5,057 nt of DNA from Acidobacteriota bacterium. GTDB lineage: Bacteria; Acidobacteriota; Terriglobia; Terriglobales; Acidobacteriaceae. The notes beneath the pieces were generated by a model. That model did not search any database, was not told where the DNA came from, and saw only the letters and a program-made list of their open reading frames with translations. The position numbers and the translations under genes are program-made. This document shows, piece after piece, positions 1 through 5,057 of this stretch (within the stretch, counting starts at the first letter, position 1; each line of letters starts with the position of its first letter). The stretch lies in assembly GCA_021802085.1 (NCBI GenBank), contig JAKAAZ010000238.1, positions 1 through 5,057 on the forward strand, in the 5' to 3' direction.

Positions 1-557
1 AACTTCTCTACTCGGCGAGTTCCATATTCCGTGTTTGAATTCGCTTGCAGGTAACGTTGAATATACGATCCAAAAGTCTCTGGAAACGCCTTGGCCGATG
101 TAAACGTTACGATACCAATCCTAAATTGAGCAGGTTCTTCATACGGGACGATTACGCATGGGAAATGATAGGTACATTCAAGGTGGAGCTTTTCAGCTTC
201 ACTTACGGCATCCGAGAGCATTCGAGACAATGCAGGTTCATCCTGCTTTTCTTCAACTATAGAGCGAACCACATGCTTTCGAATGCCTTCGACCAGCTCC
301 TCTACCGAGTAATCCTCTGGCACTGGCATAGAATCGCATAGGCGCTCTGCGAGGCTAACAATTGCGTTATGGGCATCACGTGTGCACTGTAATGGTCCGT
401 TTCCGGCGTAATTAATAACGTCACAGAATAGGTCTTCTCTGTGCGTTTCAATTCGAGTCCGAAATTCCTCAACGCTAAGCTTGGCATAAACCGCAATTCC
501 ATCGTGGATGCGCCAGAAATCGCGGAGATCGAGTTCGAGTTTCTCCTGTGCTGTCAT
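1..557 (-). CDS. Uncharacterised protein, N-terminal 185 residues (runs off the left edge)
   Basis: Translating the minus strand by hand from the ATG at 557-555 gives 185 codons without a stop to the window edge; the nearest in-frame stop upstream is TAA at 602-600. I do not recognise the family. The visible protein is soluble-looking: no signal peptide, no membrane segment, many acidic and charged residues (EEF, VEEL, VEEKQDEP), and a probable helical first 130 residues. A more beta-like stretch follows, with HFPCVIVPYEEP near residues 131-142 and FRIGIVTFTS near 145-154. Codon choice includes ATT, TTA, CTA, AGA and CGA, unlike the GC-rich gcv genes, and local G+C is near 45%, which suggests a separate origin. 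There is no convincing Shine-Dalgarno sequence before the ATG. A TTG at 572-570 is an alternative start, so the start is uncertain. The long open frame on this strand is the main support. Confidence 0.7.
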   Translation of the reverse strand, partial: MTAQEKLELDLRDFWRIHDGIAVYAKLSVEEFRTRIETHREDLFCDVINYAGNGPLQCTRDAHNAIVSLAERLCDSMPVPEDYSVEELVEGIRKHVVRSIVEEKQDEPALSRMLSDAVSEAEKLHLECTYHFPCVIVPYEEPAQFRIGIVTFTSAKAFPETFGSYIQRYLQANSNTEYGTRRVEK

Positions 558-663
558 ATCAACAGTGACCAATTCGGCTATCGTCCTACGGTATCGTATT
601 TAGGATGATCAGTTTGCCCCACTGAAAATCAGAAGGCAATGCAATATAGTTGTCGGTACCTTC

Positions 664-680
664 AGCCCGCGCGATGGGCT
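664..680 (-). other. Small inverted repeat at the end of the gcv-linked operon
   Basis: AGCCC at 664-668 pairs perfectly with GGGCT at 676-680, leaving a 7-nt loop. The stem overlaps the stop codon of the small gene at 679-945. No run of T follows on either strand, so it does not qualify as an intrinsic terminator. It might mark a weak 3' end structure of the operon transcript, or be chance in GC-rich DNA. The remaining gap to the next gene (558-663) shows no convincing promoter or terminator. Confidence 0.25.
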
Positions 681-945
681 ACTTGGAGTCGGGCGGACTG
701 TCGAGTTCCTGCATGACGGACTGGATCAGTTCTTTAGCTCCGGTCAACTGCTGCATCACGGTTTGCAGATCCAGGGCGGGCGCGTTGGGATTGCGGGCCG
801 AGGTGCAATAGACGCCGTGCTGGCCGACCAGGATCAGCGCGTCGGTGATCATGTCGAGCGTGACGGCGAGGCGGCCGCGAGGAATGCCCAGCATGAACTC
901 ATGCTTTTCGAGCGTCTCGCGCTGGTCGTCAAAGACTGAGGCCAT
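679..945 (-). CDS. Uncharacterised 88-residue protein coupled to gcvPB
   Basis: A small soluble protein of 88 residues that I cannot assign to a family. It starts with ATG at 945-943, directly after the TAG stop of gcvPB with no base between, and ends with TAG at 681-679. An AAGGA ribosome binding site lies inside the last gcvPB codons, 7 nt before the ATG, so co-transcription and translational coupling are likely. A charged N-terminus (residues 1-16, DDQRETLEKHE) is followed by RGRLAVTLDMITDALILVGQ (23-42), which reads as an amphipathic helix rather than a membrane span. The second half, residues 60-82, looks like another helix, and the tail is polar. There are no enzyme motifs and only one cysteine (C47). 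The base composition matches the gcv genes, so it appears native to this operon. A role in glycine cleavage is inferred from position only. Confidence 0.8.
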   Translation of the reverse strand: MASVFDDQRETLEKHEFMLGIPRGRLAVTLDMITDALILVGQHGVYCTSARNPNAPALDLQTVMQQLTGAKELIQSVMQELDSPPDSK

Positions 946-2565
946 CTAGTATTCCTTCGCCGCGGTAGCAGGAACCAGCGGCGGATTCTCTCCGGACGCG
1001 GCAGCTTCGGACGCGTCGGCGTCGGGTTTCCAGCGCAGAACAGGTTTGCGCGCGGCGCCGACTTCATCCATGCGCGAGACGCGCGTCGCGTGCGGCGCGT
1101 GCAGAATGATCTCTGGATTTTCCTCCGCCTCGCGGGCAATCTGGCGCATCGCATCGACGAACTGATCCAGCTCTTCCTTCGACTCACTCTCGGTAGGCTC
1201 GATCATCAGCGCGCCGGGCACGATCATCGGGAATGAAGTGGTGTAAGGGTGGAAGCCGTAATCGATGAGGCGCTTGGCAATATCGCCGGTCTTCACTCCA
1301 TTCCGCGCCTGTCGGCGATCGCTGAAGACAACCTCATGCAGCGTGGCGGTTTTGTACGGCAGCTCGTACACATCCTCCAGCTTGCTGCGAATATAGTTTG
1401 CGTTCAGCACCGCATCTTCCGTAGTCTGGCGCAGGCCGTCGGGACCGTTGGCAAGAATGTAGGCGAGCGCGCGGACGAACATCCCGTAGTTGCCATAGAA
1501 CATGCGAACGCGGCCCACGGATTCCGGATGATCATAGTGGAAGGTCAGCGTGTTCTCAGGTGTTTCGACCAGAACGGGCGTAGGCAGAAACGGCTCCAGA
1601 ATTTTCTTGCATGCCACTGGACCCGAGCCGGGACCGCCGCCGCCATGCGGAGTCGAAAAAGTCTTGTGCAGGTTCAAGTGCATCACGTCCGCGCCGAAAT
1701 CGCCGGGGCGGGTCTTGCCGACCAGCGCATTCATGTTCGCGCCATCCATGTACAGCAGCGCGCCTTTGGCGTGCAGGACATCCGCAATCTTGTGAATCTC
1801 ACTTTCAAATACACCAATCGTGGACGGGTTGGTCAGCATCAACGCCGCCGTCTCTTCATCGACCAGCTTCTCCAGTTCCGCCAGGTCCACCATGCCGTCG
1901 CTGTTGGACTTTAAATTTTGCACCTGATAGCCGCAAATCGCAGCCGTAGCCGGGTTCGTCCCGTGCGCGGAATCGGGAATCAGAATCTTTTTGCGAGGAT
2001 TGCCTTTTGACTCATGGTAGGCGCGGACGAGAAGAATACCGGTGAATTCCCCATGAGCGCCCGCCGCCGGCTGCAACGTGATGGCATCCATGCCGGTAAT
2101 TTCTTTCAAACATTCCTGCAGCATCCACATGACCCGCATCGCGCCTTGTGAGAGCGATTCAGGCTGGTAGGGATGAGCGTCGGCGATGCCTTCCAGCCGC
2201 GCCACCATTTCATTGACGCGCGGATTGTATTTCATCGTGCAGCTGCCCAGTGGATACATGCCGAGGTCGATGGCGTAATTCCACGTAGAGAGGCGAGTGA
2301 AGTGGCGGATGATTTCAATCTCACTGACCTCCGGCAGCAGGCCAAGATCTTCGCGTGCATGTTTGCCCAGCAGCGCGTTTGCGTCGACTGCGGGCACGTC
2401 GAGCGGCGCCAACCGATAGGCTTTCTTGCCGGGCGAGGATTTCTCGAAGATCAAGCCTTCATTCTGGCTGATGTGGCTGGAAACCTTCGAGCGTTCGCCA
2501 ACAAAGGGCGAACCCTTTGACTCAGAGGCGGTCGCGTTCGAGGGTGGTACTGTCTCCGTTGCCAT
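946..2565 (-). CDS. gcvPB: Glycine dehydrogenase (decarboxylating) subunit 2, P-protein
   Basis: This is the PLP-carrying chain of the split P-protein (EC 1.4.4.2). With GcvPA it decarboxylates glycine and transfers the aminomethyl group to lipoyl-GcvH, in the cytoplasm. From the start chosen here it has 539 residues. Family motifs are intact: YPLGSCTMKYNP (104-115), PDSAHGTNPA (197-206), YMDGANMNA (272-280) and NLHKTFSTPHGGGGPG (298-313), where K301 is the expected Schiff-base lysine. I chose the ATG at 2565-2563 because GGAG sits 6 nt before it. The in-frame ATG at 2577 has no such site, and the still longer frame to 2673 overlaps the coding end of gcvPA. The protein has a polar, Ser/Thr-rich N-terminal lead of about 30 residues and an Ala/Pro-rich tail after about residue 510, making it somewhat longer than the compact Thermus-type chain. 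It follows gcvPA by 14 nt. Confidence 0.97.
   Translation of the reverse strand: MATETVPPSNATASESKGSPFVGERSKVSSHISQNEGLIFEKSSPGKKAYRLAPLDVPAVDANALLGKHAREDLGLLPEVSEIEIIRHFTRLSTWNYAIDLGMYPLGSCTMKYNPRVNEMVARLEGIADAHPYQPESLSQGAMRVMWMLQECLKEITGMDAITLQPAAGAHGEFTGILLVRAYHESKGNPRKKILIPDSAHGTNPATAAICGYQVQNLKSNSDGMVDLAELEKLVDEETAALMLTNPSTIGVFESEIHKIADVLHAKGALLYMDGANMNALVGKTRPGDFGADVMHLNLHKTFSTPHGGGGPGSGPVACKKILEPFLPTPVLVETPENTLTFHYDHPESVGRVRMFYGNYGMFVRALAYILANGPDGLRQTTEDAVLNANYIRSKLEDVYELPYKTATLHEVVFSDRRQARNGVKTGDIAKRLIDYGFHPYTTSFPMIVPGALMIEPTESESKEELDQFVDAMRQIAREAEENPEIILHAPHATRVSRMDEVGAARKPVLRWKPDADASEAAASGENPPLVPATAAKEY
953..957 (-). promoter_or_regulatory. Ribosome binding site of the 88-residue gene
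   Basis: On the minus strand AAGGA lies 7 nt before the ATG at 945-943 and is embedded in the final sense codons of gcvPB. This placement supports the chosen start and a coupled translation of the two genes. Confidence 0.65.
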
Positions 2566-2570
2566 TCCGT

Positions 2571-2575
2571 TCTCC
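2571..2575 (-). promoter_or_regulatory. Ribosome binding site deciding the gcvPB start
   Basis: GGAGA on the minus strand leaves about 6 nt after GGAG before the ATG at 2565. The site overlaps the alternative upstream ATG at 2577-2575, which itself is preceded only by GTATAAGC. The arrangement therefore favours the downstream start. Confidence 0.6.
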
Positions 2576-2579
2576 ATGC

Positions 2580-3938
2580 TTATACGTACGCCAGTGCGGG
2601 TGCTTCCTTGCCTGCGAGCACCGCAGCCGCGGCATCCATTTGCGCGCGTGAGTTTTGTTCGGTCGCGCACCACAGAGAAGCATTCCGCAGTTCCGGATAC
2701 CAGGCCGACAGCGGCAGACCGCCAACCATTTTCTGCTGCAACAGGCGAGCATTCAGGACGTCGGGCGCTTCCGCCGTTTCCAGAACAAATTCATTGAAGC
2801 GCGGCGAATTGGCGAAGAGCAACTTGCTGCCCGGCGTCGCAGCCAGCGTTTGCGCGGCATAGTGCGCTTTCGCCAGATTTTGCTCCGCCAGTTCGCGCAT
2901 TCCAGCCTTGCCATAGATGGTGAGATAGATGCACGTCATTAACGCCACCAGCGCCTGATTCGTGCAGATGTTCGAAGTCGCCTTTTCGCGGCGAATATGT
3001 TGCTCGCGCGTGGAAAGCGTCAGGACAAATCCTCGCCGACCCTGCTGGTCGACAGTGGCGCCGGTCAGACGTCCCGGCATCTGGCGAATGAATTTTTCCT
3101 TGCACGCCAGCACGCCGCAATACGGTCCGCCATAGCTGATGGCCACTCCGAAGGATTGCGCTTCGAGCGATACGATGTCGGCCTCCGACGGCGGCCGCAC
3201 GATCCCGAGCGAGAGCGCTTCTGCAACGGAAACGATGAGCAGCGCGCCTTTCGCGTGGGCCACCTCGGCAATCGCCGCGACATCTTCAATGACGCCGAAG
3301 AAGTTCGGCGACTGGATCAGGACGCACGCGGTCTTGTCGGTGATGGCGGCATCGAGAACTTGCATGTCGATGCGCCCGTCCGCGCCATAGCCGACGCGCT
3401 GCTTCGACAGTCCCTGGTGCTGCGCATAGGTCCGGAGCACTTCTCGATATTCCGGATGCACCGTGTTCGCCACCACAATGTGGCTGCGGCGGGTGACTCG
3501 CGCGGCCATCATCACGGATTCCGCTGCGCCGGTCGAGCCGTCGTACATGGAGGCGTTGGCAATTTCCATGCCGGTCAGCTCGCAAATCATCGTTTGGAAT
3601 TCAAAGATCGCCTGCAGCGTGCCTTGCGAAATCTCCGCCTGGTAGGGCGTGTAGGAGGTAAGAAATTCGCCGCGCTGCACCAGCGCATCGATGACCACCG
3701 GGCGATAGTGGCGATACGCGCCCGCGCCAAGAAAGCTCGCGTACCCGTTGGCGGTGCGATCAGCCGCCGCGCGAAAAAAGTTGACAATTTCCTGCTCGCC
3801 CATCTGCGCGGGAATGTTCAGGTCGCCGGTCAGGCGATATTCCGCCGGGATCGAGAGAAATAAATCGTCGATCGATCCGACGCCGATCTCTTCGAGCATC
3901 GCGGCGCGGTCGGCGGGAGATTTTGGCAAATAGCGCAT
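2580..3938 (-). CDS. gcvPA: Glycine dehydrogenase (decarboxylating) subunit 1, P-protein
   Basis: This is the first chain of the two-chain P-protein (EC 1.4.4.2), which forms the decarboxylase with GcvPB. Its fold is of the aminotransferase type, but it does not carry the PLP lysine. It has 452 residues, the usual length for the family. Family wording is clear: MRYLPKSPADRAAML at the N-terminus, FLGAGAYRHYRP (69-80), TSYTPYQAEISQGTLQAIFE (94-113), ASMYDGSTGAAE (129-140), ISYGGPYCG (267-275), GRRGFVLTLSTREQHIRREK (300-319) and ATSNICTNQAL (320-330). The start ATG at 3938-3936 opens with the conserved MRYLP. It lies 21 nt after the gcvH stop, with only a weak GAG-type ribosome site about 8 nt before it. 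The stop is TAA at 2582-2580, 14 nt before gcvPB. I see no frameshift or missing motif. Confidence 0.97.
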   Translation of the reverse strand: MRYLPKSPADRAAMLEEIGVGSIDDLFLSIPAEYRLTGDLNIPAQMGEQEIVNFFRAAADRTANGYASFLGAGAYRHYRPVVIDALVQRGEFLTSYTPYQAEISQGTLQAIFEFQTMICELTGMEIANASMYDGSTGAAESVMMAARVTRRSHIVVANTVHPEYREVLRTYAQHQGLSKQRVGYGADGRIDMQVLDAAITDKTACVLIQSPNFFGVIEDVAAIAEVAHAKGALLIVSVAEALSLGIVRPPSEADIVSLEAQSFGVAISYGGPYCGVLACKEKFIRQMPGRLTGATVDQQGRRGFVLTLSTREQHIRREKATSNICTNQALVALMTCIYLTIYGKAGMRELAEQNLAKAHYAAQTLAATPGSKLLFANSPRFNEFVLETAEAPDVLNARLLQQKMVGGLPLSAWYPELRNASLWCATEQNSRAQMDAAAAVLAGKEAPALAYV

Positions 3939-3959
3939 GGGTCGATTCTCAGGCCGCTT

Positions 3960-4352
3960 CTACTGCTTGGCTTCTTCTTCTGAAATAAATTTCTCGTAGT
4001 CGGCGGAACTCAACAGCGCATCGATTTCTGCGGGTTTGGAAAGCTGCACTTTGATGATCCAGGCCTGGTGCGGTTCGGTGTTGATCTTCTCCGGCGCTGC
4101 GACCAGCTCCTGATTGACCGCCGTCACCGTGCCGCTGACAGGCGAGTACAAATCGGAGACCGCCTTCACGGATTCCACGCTGCCGAAGACCTTTCCGGCC
4201 TCGACCGTGTCGCCGACTTTGGGTGCGTCGACAAACACAATGTCGCCCAGGGAGTTCTGCGCGTAGTCGGTAATGCCGACGGTGCCGATTGCGCCTTCCA
4301 CCTGGAGCCACTCGTGCTCGCGTGTGTAGTGGTAAGAATTGGGATATGCCAT
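3960..4352 (-). CDS. gcvH: Glycine cleavage system H protein (lipoyl carrier)
   Basis: This small lipoylated shuttle protein receives the aminomethyl group from the P-protein and presents it to GcvT. It is then reoxidised by dihydrolipoyl dehydrogenase, whose gene is not in the window. It has 130 residues, the normal length. The opening YTREHEWLQVEG (9-20), the segment GITDYAQNSLGDIVFVDAPK (26-45) and VFGSVESVKAVSDLYSPVSG (55-74) are diagnostic. K63 in ESVKA is the expected lipoylation site. The start is the ATG at 4352-4350, which has a strong GGAAGGTGG site 8 nt upstream. A GTG four codons earlier (4364-4362) is in frame but lies inside that site and is unlikely to be used. The gene follows gcvT by 90 nt, the widest gap in the operon, and ends with TAG at 3962-3960. 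Confidence 0.97.
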   Translation of the reverse strand: MAYPNSYHYTREHEWLQVEGAIGTVGITDYAQNSLGDIVFVDAPKVGDTVEAGKVFGSVESVKAVSDLYSPVSGTVTAVNQELVAAPEKINTEPHQAWIIKVQLSKPAEIDALLSSADYEKFISEEEAKQ

Positions 4353-4360
4353 AGGGTTCG

Positions 4361-4369
4361 CCACCTTCC
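4361..4369 (-). promoter_or_regulatory. Strong ribosome binding site of gcvH
   Basis: The minus strand reads GGAAGGTGG, with AGGTGG ending 8 nt before the ATG at 4352. The GTG inside this motif could open the same frame but would have no properly spaced site of its own. Confidence 0.75.
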
Positions 4370-4396
4370 ATTGTATGTTGCCAGGGAATTGCAGGG

Positions 4397-4415
4397 GCGG
4401 AATGGGTTATTCCGC
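4397..4415 (-). other. Hairpin in the gcvT-gcvH gap
   Basis: GCGGAAT at 4397-4403 and ATTCCGC at 4409-4415 form a perfect 7-bp stem with a 5-nt loop. A further CGGAAT at 4437-4442, next to the gcvT stop, could pair with the same central arm, so two mutually exclusive stems are possible in the transcript. In the direction of transcription the hairpin is followed by CCCCTGCAATT and not by a T run, so it is not an intrinsic terminator. A role in mRNA processing, stability or unequal gcvT/gcvH expression is possible but inferred. Confidence 0.45.
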
Positions 4416-4442
4416 AGTGAAATTTTTCGCCGGATACGGAAT

Positions 4443-5057
4443 TTATGCCAGTTTTTTCTGGCGGCGGTAAAACGGCTGCGGAACAATGCGGGCCCGCACA
4501 TCCTGGCCGCGAATCTTGATTGCCAGCTCCGTTTCCACGGCGCTGTGCGCGACAGGAACATAGCCGAGGGCGATATTTTTCTTCAGATATGGCGCCGGAG
4601 AGCCGCTCGTGATCGCGCCAATCTGTTCTCCGGCAAGCGTACAGATGGGATAGCCATCGCGGCCGATTCCACGTTCGATCATCTCCATGCCAACCAGTTT
4701 GCGCCGCGGACCGCCATTTTCCTGCACATGTTTCAGGACCGCCTGGCCCAGAAACTCCGGCTTGTCGAGTTTGCAAAACCGGTTCAGCCCGGCTTCAAAG
4801 ACATTCGTCTCTTCGGTAATCTCATGCCCGTAGAGAGGCATCGACGCTTCCAGGCGAAGCGTATTCCGTGCCCCCAGACCACAGGGCATAATCTCGAACT
4901 CGCGTCCGGCTTCCAGAATTTCCTGCCACGCGCGCACCGTGGTCGCCGGGTCGGAGGGGATATAAATTTCAAAACCGTCCTCGCCCGTGTAGCCGGTGCG
5001 CGACACCAGCACCTGATGAATGCCGCAGACCTGGCCCCAGACAAACCAGTAATTCTT
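4443..5057 (-). CDS. gcvT: Aminomethyltransferase, glycine cleavage T protein (C-terminal part; start beyond the right edge)
   Basis: The tetrahydrofolate-dependent aminomethyltransferase (EC 2.1.2.10) takes the aminomethyl group from GcvH, forms 5,10-methylene-THF and releases ammonia. The frame is open to the window edge, so 204 C-terminal residues are visible; family members have roughly 360-380, so nearly half is missing. Visible motifs, numbered from the edge, are RTGYTGEDGFEIY (20-32), GLGARNTLRLEASMPLYGHE (60-79), ITSGSPAPYLKKNIALGYVP (149-168) and the terminal PQPFYRR (193-199) of the C-terminal barrel. An internal GTG at 5012-5010 could be mistaken for a start, but the conserved family reading continues upstream through YWFVWGQVCG. 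The stop is TAA at 4445-4443. This is the first gene of the T-H-PA-PB series, so the operon promoter and any glycine-sensing leader should lie to its right, out of view. Confidence 0.96.
   Translation of the reverse strand, partial: KNYWFVWGQVCGIHQVLVSRTGYTGEDGFEIYIPSDPATTVRAWQEILEAGREFEIMPCGLGARNTLRLEASMPLYGHEITEETNVFEAGLNRFCKLDKPEFLGQAVLKHVQENGGPRRKLVGMEMIERGIGRDGYPICTLAGEQIGAITSGSPAPYLKKNIALGYVPVAHSAVETELAIKIRGQDVRARIVPQPFYRRQKKLA

Noticed and set aside
45..341. 98-codon plus-strand frame starting at TTG
   Set aside because: It lies opposite the longer uninterrupted minus-strand frame 557-1, has a rare start codon and shows no family signature.
593..598. TACGAT as a -10 box for the left-edge gene
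   Set aside because: It matches the consensus in only 4 of 6 bases, and no plausible -35 element lies at a suitable distance.
664..680. Intrinsic terminator after the small gene
   Set aside because: The stem has only 5 perfect pairs and no T run follows on either strand.
1249..1914. 221-codon open frame on the plus strand
   Set aside because: It is antisense to the conserved core of gcvPB and shows no recognisable protein features.
2566..2673. Extended N-terminus for gcvPB
   Set aside because: The extra residues overlap the coding end of gcvPA, are Arg/Cys-rich and unlike the family. A good ribosome site supports the start at 2565.
2997..3863. 288-codon open frame on the plus strand
   Set aside because: It is antisense to gcvPA, whose family motifs are unmistakable. 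The translation is Arg/His-rich, as expected from the mirror of GC-rich codons.
4353..4442. Glycine riboswitch in the gcvT-gcvH gap
   Set aside because: The gap is only 90 nt and shows just a simple hairpin. Glycine riboswitches normally precede the first gene of the operon, which is outside the window.
3949..4776. 275-codon minus-strand frame across the gcvT-gcvH junction
   Set aside because: It is a shadow in another frame. gcvT and gcvH occupy this stretch with clear motifs.

Overview
The window carries most of a glycine cleavage system operon, read entirely on the minus strand. From right to left it holds the 3' part of gcvT, then complete gcvH, gcvPA (gcvP subunit 1) and gcvPB (gcvP subunit 2), then an 88-residue uncharacterised gene that abuts gcvPB. 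At the far left is the 5' part of a second uncharacterised gene on the same strand, which runs off the window edge.

The order T-H-PA-PB with a P-protein split into two chains, together with the wording of the GcvT fragment (a YWFVWGQVCG stretch just before RTGYTGEDGFEIY), suggests a soil-type Acidobacteriota bacterium. This is inference from gene order and remembered family wording, not a database result. Split P-protein also occurs in Firmicutes, Thermus and archaea, but the GC-rich coding sequence does not suggest a typical low-GC Firmicute.

Region by region: 4443-5057 is gcvT lacking its N-terminal half. 4353-4442 is a 90-nt gap with a perfect 7-bp hairpin and a third copy of its arm, followed by a strong ribosome binding site for gcvH. 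3960-4352 is gcvH. After 21 nt comes gcvPA at 2580-3938. After 14 nt comes gcvPB at 946-2565. The gcvPB stop codon touches the start codon of the small gene at 679-945. 558-678 is a short non-coding gap. 1-557 is an open frame of different, more AT-rich composition (27 of 60 bases G+C in 1-60, against 43 of 60 in 961-1020).

The enzymes work together. GcvPA plus GcvPB decarboxylate glycine with PLP and load the aminomethyl group on the lipoyl lysine of GcvH (K63). GcvT then transfers the one-carbon unit to tetrahydrofolate and releases ammonia. The fourth component, dihydrolipoyl dehydrogenase, is not in the window. Any glycine riboswitch or operon promoter would lie upstream of gcvT, beyond the right edge. 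I see no strong evidence for a new biological system. The two unexplained points are the small gene translationally coupled to gcvPB and the compositionally distinct unknown gene at the left edge.
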